DNA of 45,160 bases from CAZWSC01 sp964636385 (GTDB lineage: Bacteria > Eisenbacteria > RBG-16-71-46 > CAIMUX01), in contig CAZWSC010000036.1 in assembly GCA_964636385.1 (NCBI GenBank), positions 1-45,160 of the forward strand, read 5' to 3'. The notes below the pieces were generated by a model that saw only the letters and a list, made by a program, of their open reading frames with translations, was not told the origin of the DNA and made no database searches. Position 1 is the stretch's first letter. Each line of letters begins with the position of its first letter. Below are positions 8,472 through 16,469 of the stretch, one piece after another. Both the position numbers and the translations under genes were made by a program.

Positions 8472-9557
8472 TTGCGGGAATCACTCTTTGTCTGGCCATC
8501 CCCATCTCCAGGGTCGATCCTGGGTTCCTTGCTCGTCCTCCTGATGCTGCTCGCACTTGTTTTCGTGGCATGGAGGGTGCGCTGCACCAGGGCCAGGCGC
8601 CGCAGGCTGGCGGCCGAGATGTGCGAACTTCGGGAACTGGCAGAGGAGAAGGGGCTTTCCCTATCCGAGCTGGGTGTTCTGGAGGATCTGGTTCTGCGCC
8701 GCTCACCCGACGCGCCGATGAAGGCTGTGACGGTACGCAGGCGTTTCAACGAGTGCGTTGTTGCGGAGATGGAGGAGATCGCACGCGGCGCCTCAACCGA
8801 CAGGTTTGCTGCGGCCGGGGCCATGTTGCGGGACATCAGGGTTCACCTCGGCCTCGACTACGTTCCCCACGGTCAGGCTGTCGGATCGACGCGCGAGCTG
8901 CATTCCGGCCAGACTCTGTGGATGGCGCCGGCAACCGGCGAGCCGACGTGGATAAGGATGAACCTTGTCTTCCTGGACGAGGCTTACCTGAGATTCCGCC
9001 CTGGCGACCCGGATCACCGGTACGCCGTCAGTACGGGGGATGGGGTCCGCTTCCACTTCTGGCGGGATGAGGACGCGCGGTACACATTCGAGTCGTCGGT
9101 GACGGAGATTGGCGGAGATCCACCGTCCCTCCTGGCAGGGCACTCCGATGAGTTGAAACGCGTGCAGTCGAGGCAGTACTTCCGGATCCGCTTCTACCAG
9201 GGGATCACGATGGGAGTACTCGAGCCGCGGACCGGCCGGGACCCGGCCGATCCTTCGGGCCGGCCTGAAGCTGCCCTCCTCCGGGGGCGCGTGACGAACC
9301 TGAGCGCCGGCGGGGCTGCCATAATAACGGAACAGGCCATCCGGGAGAATGCGGACCTGAGGTTCAGCCTGGAGATCCCGGGTTGCGATCAGCTGACCAT
9401 GACCGCCAGGGTGGTCTCCACGTCGATGATCTCCGGCGGGCGGCACATTGTAAGGGTGGAGTTCACCAACGTTTCCGACAGGATACGGAGTATGATCGCC
9501 CGGCACGTTGTACAGCGCCAGCAGCAGGATGCCAGGGAGGGCGTGATGTGGCGTTAG
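8472..9557 (+). CDS. Membrane-anchored PilZ-domain protein (paralogue 2)
   Basis: 361 residues, co-linear with the preceding gene over its whole length: FVWPS, one membrane span, RRSP(N/D)... PM(R/K)(A/V)V, LDYV, LDEAYL, and a C-terminal PilZ domain with RQYFR at 234 and NLSAGG, both motifs intact. It arose by tandem duplication; the 75-bp gap suggests one transcript. The chosen start is TTG at 8472, preceded by GGAAGGA at 8 bases, mirroring paralogue 1; a GTG at 8409 would add 21 residues that have no counterpart. The two may act as c-di-GMP effectors with different affinities. No flagellar or cellulose genes are nearby to suggest the target. Confidence 0.86.
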   Translation: MRESLFVWPSPSPGSILGSLLVLLMLLALVFVAWRVRCTRARRRRLAAEMCELRELAEEKGLSLSELGVLEDLVLRRSPDAPMKAVTVRRRFNECVVAEMEEIARGASTDRFAAAGAMLRDIRVHLGLDYVPHGQAVGSTRELHSGQTLWMAPATGEPTWIRMNLVFLDEAYLRFRPGDPDHRYAVSTGDGVRFHFWRDEDARYTFESSVTEIGGDPPSLLAGHSDELKRVQSRQYFRIRFYQGITMGVLEPRTGRDPADPSGRPEAALLRGRVTNLSAGGAAIITEQAIRENADLRFSLEIPGCDQLTMTARVVSTSMISGGRHIVRVEFTNVSDRIRSMIARHVVQRQQQDAREGVMWR

Positions 9558-9683
9558 GGCGGCATTCCGGAGGGCCCGGCGCCGCAACACCCGCGCAGCC
9601 TGACGGGGAATGCATGGCTCCTGAACGCAGGCGGCGCCCCCGCACCGGCGGGAGCGCCGTCTGACCCGACTACATCGCCACGA

Positions 9684-9734
9684 GATCCTCCTCCAGGATC
9701 ACTACCTCGCGATTGGATCCTCCTCCAGGATCAC
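9684..9734. repeat. 19-bp direct repeat (32-bp period) at the 3' end of the S49 peptidase gene
   Basis: GATCCTCCTCCAGGATCAC occurs at 9684-9702 and 9716-9734. The inner copy encodes VILEED at the C-terminus; the outer copy lies just past the stop codon (TAG, 9704-9702) and reads VILEED again in another frame, ending at another TAG. It looks like a 32-bp tandem duplication that created the present stop. Confidence 0.85.
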
Positions 9735-12470
9735 AGGATCCATCATGAGCAGCGGACTTCCCGGATTGCGCAGTATCGACTCCAGGTAAAGCCTGTCGGG
9801 AGCGGGCAGCCTCAGGAAGGCGGCTTCCCCGAGTATCCTGCGCAGTTCGGAAGCCTCGGGATCCAGGCTGTATGGTGAATCCGCATCAGGGACGGGCGGG
9901 GCCGGGCCTCCGCCGAGGGATGCCCGCTCGACGGCGCCCAACAGCAGCCCGATGAAGGAGGGGGTGGGAAGCTCGAGCCTGATGAAGCCGAGCTGGGGCT
10001 CCTCCACGAACTCGACACGGGCGTCCGGGGACATGCCCGCCGCAGCCTTTGCGATCCGGATCGCGTCCCACAGCCCTCCCAGTTCATCCACCAGGCCCAG
10101 CTCCCTGCCCCGCAATCCACTGTAGATGCGCCCCTGGCCGACCTTGTCGACCTCCTCAGGCGTCATGTCGCGTCCTTCGGCCACGTACTCGATGAAGTCC
10201 TTGTACAGGCCCCTGATCAGCGACTCCGCGCGGGCACGCTCCTCCTCATCCATCGGACGGTGCGGCAGGCCGCCGACCAGGGGGAGCATCATCCCGCCAT
10301 CCATGTCCGAGCTCCGTCCCCGCTTCACCTGGTCGTACGAGAAGCCGATCTTGTCGCCGAAGCCGTTGTCATAGAGGTAGGCGCCGATCACACCGATCGA
10401 GCCTGTGATCGTGATCGGAGCGGCGAGGATCGAGTCTGCGTACATGCTGATCCAGTATCCGCCGGATGCCGCAACGCTCCCCTGCGAGACTATGACGGGC
10501 TTCTCCTCTGCCGCCTCCTTCATCGCCCTGGCGACAAGATCGCTGGGGAGCGGATCCCCGCCCGGAGAGTCGGCGCGCAGCACGATCGCCCTGACTTTCG
10601 GGTCCTTCCCGGCGTCCCGGATCTTCTTCGCAAGCAGCGGGCCGCGAATGCCGCTGTCCATGGCGCATTCACCAATGCCGTAGAGGATGGCGATGCGGTC
10701 CGGCTCGCCCCACTCCAGCGGATCCCAGACGCCGTTGCCCCCGACACCGTCGAGTGTGAAAGCCGGGTCGGGTGTTGTCCGGCGCGCAGCTCGGCTCGCG
10801 GCCTTGCGCGCATCTTCCATTGAGCCGACGGAGTCGACCAGTCCGGCTGCCATCGCCTCCCTCGGGAGAAGCACGCCCATCTCATCGATCACCCTGTCCC
10901 ACTCCGCGAGAGTGATCCCCCGCGCCTGGGTCACCGTGCCCGCAACGTAGTCGTACAGGTCATCCGCGAACTCCTGCATCTGCTCGCGGTCCGCGTCAGA
11001 CATCGAGGTGCGGGAGATCGACTCGGCGGCAGACTTGTGGGTGAAGAACCGCAGTTCATCGACGCCGATCTCCAGCTTGTCCATCAGGTTTCGCATGTAG
11101 GTGCGCCCGAGGGCTATCCCCTGGACCGCCAGCTGCCCCTGGGGATCCATCCAGATCTGATCGGCCACCGTGGCGAGTGCGTATCCGGCCATTCCGGCGC
11201 GGTCCATGTACACGACGACCGTCTTTCCCGTGGCGCGGAAGCCGGCAAGCTGCTGCCGCAGTTCCCACGTCATCTCGGCGGGGATCTGCATGCCGGAAAG
11301 GTTCAGCACGATGCCGCCGACCATCGGATCCTCGCCCATCTCCCGGATCCGCCCGAGCAGGGGAAGAAGCCTGCGCCTGTCGTCGAAGAAGCGGTAGGTG
11401 CGATAGGCAAGCGGTCCTTTGAGGCTGATCTCAGGGTACTGGCTGCCGCGCTTCAGCAGCCCGCGTCCGAGGTATGAACCGGCCGGCCCGGATTCCACGG
11501 AGTAGGTGGTCGCGATGTGCTCCTGATCCCTGTTCAGGTGCATCCTGGCGGAGGGGCGGAAGCTCCCCGGGAAGAGGTTGAGCCCGACCTGCAGCGACAG
11601 GTTCGTTTCCTCGCCGAAGTCGCTCACCTTGGCCGCCAGGTTCACACCAGGGACAGGCATGATCCGCACACCCCCGCCGAAGGTCCAGTCCCTGCGGTGC
11701 TGTCCCCTGCGTCCCACCACATCGCCGAAGAGGGTGACCCGCGGCCCGATCGGACGCAGCCCCAGGTCGCCCTGGATCCAGTAGTCGTCCACGTCCAGGT
11801 CGATTACCGCCGCGGAGCCGAAGGACAACCAGGGCAGCCGGGAGACCGAGCCCAGGCCAAGGCGTTTGTGGCGGGGGATGAGGTCGGTGTCGCCGCCGCT
11901 CCAGGAGTAGGATATCCCCCCTGTATGCGATCTGTCTCCGAATCCCAGCCCGACTGTGTAGTCGCTCACCCGGGCCCTCTCTCCTCCGGGACCGCCTGCC
12001 TCGAGCCGCTGGTAGCCGAAGTTGAGGAAGCGCATCGAAGAGACGAACTGCACCCGCTCGGGCCGGTTGTTGCCGACATCAGTTCCTTCAGTCCAGCCGA
12101 AGTAGAACCCCCCCTCCGGCTGAATCGCCCAGGAGGCAGGGTTCAGAAGACCGGCTGCAGGGCTTGAAGATGAGCCGGGCGTGTCGATCAGGGTTTCAGC
12201 CTCGATGCGGTACTCCGGTATCGCACTGATCGCAGGGGCCCCGCCCTCTTCGGCCTGGCAGGGCGGGGCGTTCAGCGCAGGAAGCGCTGCGAGGAAAGCG
12301 GCAGCAAGGCCTGAGCTGATCCAGGTGTTCCAGAGGGCCGGGAATCGTGACCCTGTCCCCGGCCGGCTGGTATGCCGCCTGGCCTGCGTGATTCGCGGGT
12401 GATGCGGGCCGGCTTGCGGCTCCGTTCCGGATAGGCCGTCCGGCAACTTCGTTCCTTGAGTGTTCGACAT
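9702..12470 (-). CDS. sppA: SppA-like S49 serine peptidase with N-terminal barrel-like domain
   Basis: 922 residues, against about 620 for E. coli SppA. The C-terminal two-thirds is the duplicated S49 signal-peptide-peptidase fold. The general-base lysine is K479 in FFTHKSAAES and the nucleophile S669 in AASGGYWISM, followed by TGSIGVIG. The 190-residue spacing matches the family (K209/S409 in E. coli). Residues 1-75 hold a hydrophilic stretch and then a signal-like hydrophobic segment (ISSGLAAAFLAALPAL). Residues about 110-345 are alternating, Gly/aromatic-rich beta strands (FYFGWTEG, FGDVVGRRG, SLQVGLNLFPG) resembling an outer-membrane barrel, not seen in classical SppA. The start ATG has GAGGAGAAC upstream. 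It is monocistronic on the minus strand. The peptidase call is firm; the barrel is inferred from strand pattern only. Confidence 0.88.
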   Translation of the reverse strand: MSNTQGTKLPDGLSGTEPQAGPHHPRITQARRHTSRPGTGSRFPALWNTWISSGLAAAFLAALPALNAPPCQAEEGGAPAISAIPEYRIEAETLIDTPGSSSSPAAGLLNPASWAIQPEGGFYFGWTEGTDVGNNRPERVQFVSSMRFLNFGYQRLEAGGPGGERARVSDYTVGLGFGDRSHTGGISYSWSGGDTDLIPRHKRLGLGSVSRLPWLSFGSAAVIDLDVDDYWIQGDLGLRPIGPRVTLFGDVVGRRGQHRRDWTFGGGVRIMPVPGVNLAAKVSDFGEETNLSLQVGLNLFPGSFRPSARMHLNRDQEHIATTYSVESGPAGSYLGRGLLKRGSQYPEISLKGPLAYRTYRFFDDRRRLLPLLGRIREMGEDPMVGGIVLNLSGMQIPAEMTWELRQQLAGFRATGKTVVVYMDRAGMAGYALATVADQIWMDPQGQLAVQGIALGRTYMRNLMDKLEIGVDELRFFTHKSAAESISRTSMSDADREQMQEFADDLYDYVAGTVTQARGITLAEWDRVIDEMGVLLPREAMAAGLVDSVGSMEDARKAASRAARRTTPDPAFTLDGVGGNGVWDPLEWGEPDRIAILYGIGECAMDSGIRGPLLAKKIRDAGKDPKVRAIVLRADSPGGDPLPSDLVARAMKEAAEEKPVIVSQGSVAASGGYWISMYADSILAAPITITGSIGVIGAYLYDNGFGDKIGFSYDQVKRGRSSDMDGGMMLPLVGGLPHRPMDEEERARAESLIRGLYKDFIEYVAEGRDMTPEEVDKVGQGRIYSGLRGRELGLVDELGGLWDAIRIAKAAAGMSPDARVEFVEEPQLGFIRLELPTPSFIGLLLGAVERASLGGGPAPPVPDADSPYSLDPEASELRRILGEAAFLRLPAPDRLYLESILRNPGSPLLMMDPVILEEDPIAR

Positions 12471-12511
12471 TCTGTTCTCCTCTGTCTGGGATGAGAGCGA
12501 TTTGCGTGGGA

Positions 12512-12541
12512 AGTACAGTCCTGATCCTGCTTCCGGGTCAA
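12512..12541 (-). promoter_or_regulatory. Predicted sigma-70 promoter of the S49 peptidase gene
   Basis: On the minus strand TTGACC (12541-12536) is followed after 18 bp by TGTACT (12517-12512), 5/6 and 4/6 consensus matches. It lies 42 bp upstream of the start codon, which fits a short leader. Confidence 0.4.
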
Positions 12542-12853
12542 GCAATTACACCGGTCTGAGTACGCGGGATTCGGGATTAGGATGCAGGCAGTTCCGGAAC
12601 GACAGACAGATGGCTCGGAAGTGGCAGACCGCCCCCGGGGACGACTCACCGGGGGCGGTTGCAGACTGCGGCCCGCCCGTTCGGCCTCCTCATCCCCCCC
12701 GCCACCATTGGGCCGGGCCGCGTTTCACCGACAGGCCGATCGGGAGACTGCCCCGCGCACTTCTGCCGGTGCAAGCGGATTCGTATGGCCTCCTGGGCGG
12801 GGCGGCAGCATGCCTGCTCTCCAGCAGCCTCAACCCGGCATCATCATCGATTC
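12542..12853. other. Intergenic stretch between the peptidase promoter and the TPR gene
   Basis: No reading frame here has a ribosome-binding site or recognisable product. The only structure I see is the hairpin at 12628-12659; the remainder of the gap toward 12853 is GC-rich and featureless to me. Confidence 0.5.
12628..12659 (-). terminator. Strong GC hairpin downstream of the Smr-TPR operon
   Basis: ACCGCCCCCGG and CCGGGGGCGGT form a perfect 11-bp stem with a 10-base loop. It lies about 195 bp after the TPR stop. There is no T-tract on either strand, so it may be a weak terminator or a processing structure. Confidence 0.45.
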
Positions 12854-13966
12854 TCAGGGCAGACTTGGAGTGTCCGTGCCTGCAGGCCTGCGGTCCCCGG
12901 CTGCGCTGCGAATCAGTGCTGCCCGGGCTTCCAGCTTCCCCGCTTCTTCCGTCCGATCCGTGGCGCGGTAAAGGGCAGCCAGGTTTTCCAGCCCGGCAGC
13001 CACCCGGGGGTGATCGGATCCCGGCGCCCGCTCCCATATCTCCAGGGATCGGAGATAGAGCGGTTCCGCCTTCTGATACAGACCCTGCGCGTCGTAGAGC
13101 GCGGCGAGGTTGTTCAGGACGGCGCCGACATCCGGGTCGTCAGGGCCGAGAGTCTTTTCCCATATCTCCAGGGATCGGATATAGAGTGGTTCCGCCTTCT
13201 CATACAGACCCTGCGCGTCGTAGAGCGCGGCGAGGTTGTTCAGACTAGCACCGACGTCCGGGTGGTTGGGGCCAAGCGAAGCCTCCCGGATCTCGAGAGA
13301 CCGCAGGTGGAGAGGCTCGGCAAGCTGGTACATCCCCTGGCTTCTGTAAAGGCCGGCCAGGTTGGCAAGGCTTGCGGCCAGGTATGGGTGGTCCGGGCCG
13401 AGCGCATCCTCGGTGATCTCCAGGGCGCATCGGTAGAGCTCCTCGGCTTTGCGGGACTCGCCCTGGGAGCGGTACAGGGATGCAAGGTTGTTCATACAGG
13501 CGGCCACGGCCGGATGATCAGGGCCGAGGGTGTTCTCGTATATGGATATGCACCTGTGGTACAGAGACTCGGCCTCCGAACACTGCCCCTGCGTGTGATG
13601 GAGCCAGGCAAGGCTGTTCAGGCAGGCGGCGAGATCGGGGTGATCCGGTCCGGCAGCCTCCTCGGTTATCTCCACCGCGCGGCGGTACAGGACCTCTGCC
13701 CTGGCGTGGTCCGTGAGGGAATGGTAGACCCCTGCCAGAAGGCAGAGGCTCCTGGCGACACTCGGGTGACGTGGTCCGAAGATCCCGGCGGCAGCCTGCA
13801 ACGCCGTTCTTGCCAGGGCTGCTGCCCGATCGAACTCGCCCTCCTGGTGAAGCTTTGCGACTTCCCGGCTCAGGGCCTCCCAATCACCCGTATCGTCGTC
13901 TGTCTGCATCTCCCCTTCCCCTTCCCTGGGTCCTTCAGCCGGGCCGAACCCCTGCCCGGCTGTCAT
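12854..13966 (-). CDS. Kinesin-light-chain-type TPR repeat protein
   Basis: 370 residues with no signal peptide or membrane span. About seven 42-residue tetratricopeptide repeats of the TPR_10/TPR_12 type run from about 65 to 340, each with the pattern LGPDHP(D/A)VAA.LNNLA.LY..QG...KAEPLY.RSLEI. Such arrays are protein-interaction scaffolds; the partner is unknown. Two consecutive repeats are nearly identical even in DNA (see 13032-13244), so the array is expanding by duplication. The ATG at 13966 overlaps the smr stop (ATGA), implying coupling; an internal ATG at MQTDD with AAGGGGAG directly upstream is an alternative. It is the second gene of a two-gene unit with smr. Confidence 0.88.
   Translation of the reverse strand: MTAGQGFGPAEGPREGEGEMQTDDDTGDWEALSREVAKLHQEGEFDRAAALARTALQAAAGIFGPRHPSVARSLCLLAGVYHSLTDHARAEVLYRRAVEITEEAAGPDHPDLAACLNSLAWLHHTQGQCSEAESLYHRCISIYENTLGPDHPAVAACMNNLASLYRSQGESRKAEELYRCALEITEDALGPDHPYLAASLANLAGLYRSQGMYQLAEPLHLRSLEIREASLGPNHPDVGASLNNLAALYDAQGLYEKAEPLYIRSLEIWEKTLGPDDPDVGAVLNNLAALYDAQGLYQKAEPLYLRSLEIWERAPGSDHPRVAAGLENLAALYRATDRTEEAGKLEARAALIRSAAGDRRPAGTDTPSLP
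13032..13244. repeat. Near-identical 126-bp tandem TPR-coding repeat
   Basis: The block from 13032 to about 13118 recurs from 13158 to about 13244 with only a few mismatches; both include TACAGACCCTGCGCGTCGTA. The period is 126 bp, one 42-residue TPR unit. Neighbouring units are clearly more diverged. Confidence 0.9.
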
Positions 13967-14292
13967 CCGGCGGCGTCCGCATCCTTGAAACGGACTACCG
14001 TTGAACCCCAGTGTCCGCGGCCGGGGGGCGCGTCGCCAAACTCTTTCACGCGGGGGTGGTTCTCCAGCAGCCTGCGTATCCTTTCGCGCTGGAAGCCGAT
14101 CCCCTTCCCATGGATAAGGCGCACCTCCCGGAACCCCCGGTCCGCTGCGAGTCGCAGATACTCCTCCACCGCCTCGAGGATCTCCCGCGGCCTGAAGGCA
14201 TGGAGATCGAGGTGGTCTTCCAGAGGGAACTCGACAGGATCCGCGCCATCAGGGAGTTGCGCGCCATGTTCCTGCTTCGGTTCGTGAGTCAC
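13963..14292 (-). CDS. Small Smr (MutS2 C-terminal-like) domain protein
   Basis: 109 residues, essentially one Smr domain. The diagnostic motifs are DLHAFRPREILEAVEEYL (DLHxxxxxEA type), VRLIHGKGIGFQRERI (HGKGxGxLR type, with Gln-Arg after the GIGF) and GHWGSTVV (GxGxT type). Stand-alone Smr proteins are structure-specific endonucleases or nucleic-acid binders; MutS2 is not nearby. The start is GTG at 14292, with GGGGGAG 7 bases upstream. Its stop overlaps the start of the TPR gene by ATGA. It is divergent from the Na/Pi transporter with a 187-bp gap that shows no clear promoter. Confidence 0.9.
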   Translation of the reverse strand: MTHEPKQEHGAQLPDGADPVEFPLEDHLDLHAFRPREILEAVEEYLRLAADRGFREVRLIHGKGIGFQRERIRRLLENHPRVKEFGDAPPGRGHWGSTVVRFKDADAAG

Positions 14293-14479
14293 GGATCATC
14301 TCCCCCCGGCGGGCCTTCCATGACCAGCCTCCCAGGCAGCCCACCGCATCGGCGGGCCGCTCCGGGCAGTATGGTCCAGGTCCCCCGGCCGCATCAATCC
14401 CCGGGATCCTTCCCTTGAAGCCGATAGCCACCCGGGGTAGCTTTCCCGGACGAGCTGTAATCCGGATCGGCGGGGGGGC

Positions 14480-15622
14480 ATGAAGGCGGACAACACCATC
14501 CCTTCGGGGGGGAGGATCGTTCCTGCTGAGGGCGAAGAACCGGGGGCGCTCGCCTGGGCGAAGGCCGCCTGTCTCTTCGGCCTGATCTACCTGTTCATCC
14601 TGTCGATCACCCTGCTCGGCGATTCGATCAAGCTACTGAGCTCGGGAGTCCTGGACTCCATCTTCCAGAGCACAACGAACCCGCTGGTTGGTGTTTCCAT
14701 CGGGATGCTTGCAACAGCGGTTGTCCAATCATCCTCAACCACTACGTCAGTCATCGTGGGGCTTGTGGGCTCGGGAACACTCCCGTTCGAGGGTGCGGTC
14801 CCGATGGTCATGGGCGCCAACATCGGCACCTCCATCACCAACACACTGGTCTCCCTTGGTCACATCACCAGAAGGGCCGAGTTCAGGCGGGCGCTGACCG
14901 GCGCGCTTCTGCACGACTTCTTCAACAAGTGCGCAGTGATCGTGCTGCTCCCGCTTCAGATGGCGTTCAACATCATTGGAAGGACGGCGCAGTGGTTCGA
15001 GAGCCTGTTCGCGGGAAGTACAGGGATGACATTCGACTCGCCCCTGGCCGCGTTGACGAAGCCCGTGTCGGGCTGGATTCTGCAGGTGACGGGGGAGTCG
15101 GGGCTTGTCGGGCTTCTACTGTCGATGGTCTTCCTCTTCGTCGCCCTGCGCTACATCGTGGTGACCCTCAAGTCGATCGTGCTGAGCAGGGTCGAGAAGT
15201 TCTTCCAGAGGTACATCTTCCGGAATCCGGTGCTGGGATTCGTGCTGGGTATTGTGCTTACGATGGCGGTCCAGTCTTCATCCATTACGACATCCCTTGT
15301 CGTGCCGCTCCTCGGCGCGGGGGTGTTGAGCCCGCACCAGGTCTTCCCTTACATGCTCGGTTCCAACATCGGCACGACCTTCACGGCGTTTCTGGCTGCC
15401 CTGGCGACCGGATCCCACGCGGCGGTATCGGTCGCCTTTGCGCACCTGGTCTTCAACCTGCTGGGGATTGTCCTGCTCTGGCCGCTGCAGGTGGTGCCGA
15501 TCTGGCTTGCCGGGACTTTCGCGCGCATTGCAACGCGCTCGCGGCCCACCGTGATCGTCTATATCCTGGTGGTCTTCTTCGCCCTGCCGATTCTGATCAT
15601 CCTCCTCAACAATCCGAGGTGA
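14480..15622 (+). CDS. Na+/phosphate cotransporter (PNaS/NptA family)
   Basis: 380 residues with about nine membrane spans in two inverted halves. Each half has the SLC34-type signature: VVQSSSTTTSVIVGL near residue 77, followed by MGANIGTSITN, and AVQSSSITTSLVVPL near 265, followed by LGSNIGTTFTA. The QSSS motifs form the sodium/phosphate site in this family. It lies in the inner membrane and would import or balance phosphate using sodium. The PhoU-like gene starts 4 bp downstream, the usual pairing (often fused in other bacteria). The ATG is preceded by a GGGGGG run. No recognisable Pho box. Confidence 0.93.
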   Translation: MKADNTIPSGGRIVPAEGEEPGALAWAKAACLFGLIYLFILSITLLGDSIKLLSSGVLDSIFQSTTNPLVGVSIGMLATAVVQSSSTTTSVIVGLVGSGTLPFEGAVPMVMGANIGTSITNTLVSLGHITRRAEFRRALTGALLHDFFNKCAVIVLLPLQMAFNIIGRTAQWFESLFAGSTGMTFDSPLAALTKPVSGWILQVTGESGLVGLLLSMVFLFVALRYIVVTLKSIVLSRVEKFFQRYIFRNPVLGFVLGIVLTMAVQSSSITTSLVVPLLGAGVLSPHQVFPYMLGSNIGTTFTAFLAALATGSHAAVSVAFAHLVFNLLGIVLLWPLQVVPIWLAGTFARIATRSRPTVIVYILVVFFALPILIILLNNPR

Positions 15623-15626
15623 AACG

Positions 15627-16337
15627 ATGTTCAAGAGGTTCAAGAAAATCTTCAGCAACGAGAGTCTTCTGGACGCTGCGTACCGGACGACCCTCCTGAT
15701 GCTGCAGTACGATTATCAGATGTTTGAGGCATCGACCCATTCGCTCCGGTCGACCTCGAGCACCGATCTGCCGTTCGATGTTCGAAGGATGGACCGAAGG
15801 ATCAACAAGTACGAGCGGGAGGTAAGGCGCAATGTCCTCACGCATCTGACCGTCGCCGGTACGCGCAATCTCGCGCCCGGGCTGGCACTGGTCTCGATTG
15901 TGATAGATGTGGAGCGGATAGGTGACTACACCAAGAACATCGCCGACCTGGCCGCCCGGTACGAGAAGAAGCTGAGCGGTGGGCCGTGGGAACGGACCCT
16001 GGTGGAAATCGAAGGTCTGATCTCCCGCAACTTCGACGCGGCCATACAGGTGCTCCAGAACCACGACGAGGAACGCGGCAGGTTCGTGATGAAGATGGAG
16101 CCGCACATCTCCGGGTCCACCGAGGGGATTGTCAGCGATCTTCTGGGCCCGAAGGCGAGCGGTCTGACTGTCTCGGAATCGGTGGCGCTGGCGCTCTACT
16201 CCAGGCACCTGAAGCGGATCAACGCCCACCTGACGAATCTCTCGAGCGCGATCGTGAACCCGTTTCCGAGAATCGGATTCCGCGAGAAGAGGCCGAAGGC
16301 GGATGCGGGAGCGGGCAACGATGCCGGACCGGCATGA
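15627..16337 (+). CDS. PhoU-like regulator paired with the Na/Pi transporter
   Basis: 236 residues, all helical and cytoplasmic. The hallmark PhoU motif is VIDVERIGDYTKNIADLA near residue 95, with a second, weaker copy near the C-terminus (ALYSRHLKRINAHLTNLSSAIVNPF). PhoU-type proteins bind metals through E/D-rich helices and keep phosphate transporters in check. It starts 4 bp after the transporter stop with GAGGTG upstream, so the two are co-translated. The tail after residue 215 is Lys/Gly/Ala-rich and probably disordered. It is the NaPi-associated subtype and not the PstSCAB-associated one, judging by the neighbour. Confidence 0.9.
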   Translation: MFKRFKKIFSNESLLDAAYRTTLLMLQYDYQMFEASTHSLRSTSSTDLPFDVRRMDRRINKYEREVRRNVLTHLTVAGTRNLAPGLALVSIVIDVERIGDYTKNIADLAARYEKKLSGGPWERTLVEIEGLISRNFDAAIQVLQNHDEERGRFVMKMEPHISGSTEGIVSDLLGPKASGLTVSESVALALYSRHLKRINAHLTNLSSAIVNPFPRIGFREKRPKADAGAGNDAGPA

Positions 16338-16351
16338 GATGGTCCGGCATG
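16321..16351. repeat. CCGGCAT palindrome plus extra copy over the phoU-like stop
   Basis: ATGCCGG-A-CCGGCAT (16321-16335) is a perfect 7-bp inverted repeat that ends at the stop codon, and CCGGCATG recurs at 16344-16351. It might act as a transcript-end hairpin; there is no T-run. Confidence 0.5.
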
Positions 16352-16391
16352 CGGTGTCTGCCCGGTTATCTTTACTCGGCGACATTCCTGC

Positions 16392-16420
16392 TTGCAGGTT
16401 GGCCTCCGGAACGCCAGAAT
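16392..16420 (+). promoter_or_regulatory. Weak candidate promoter of the DUF6754-type operon
   Basis: TTGCAG, 17-bp spacer, CAGAAT, ending 50 bp before the start at 16470. It matches 3/6 and 4/6 of consensus, so this is only the best-spaced pair in the gap. Confidence 0.25.
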
Positions 16421-16469
16421 CAGCCGGTCATCACATTCCTGTAGACGATGTGAGGAGAGAGGGGGGTGG

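Noticed and set aside
12659..14287. 542-codon open frame on the plus strand
   Set aside because: Its repeats only mirror the TPR repeats on the opposite strand.
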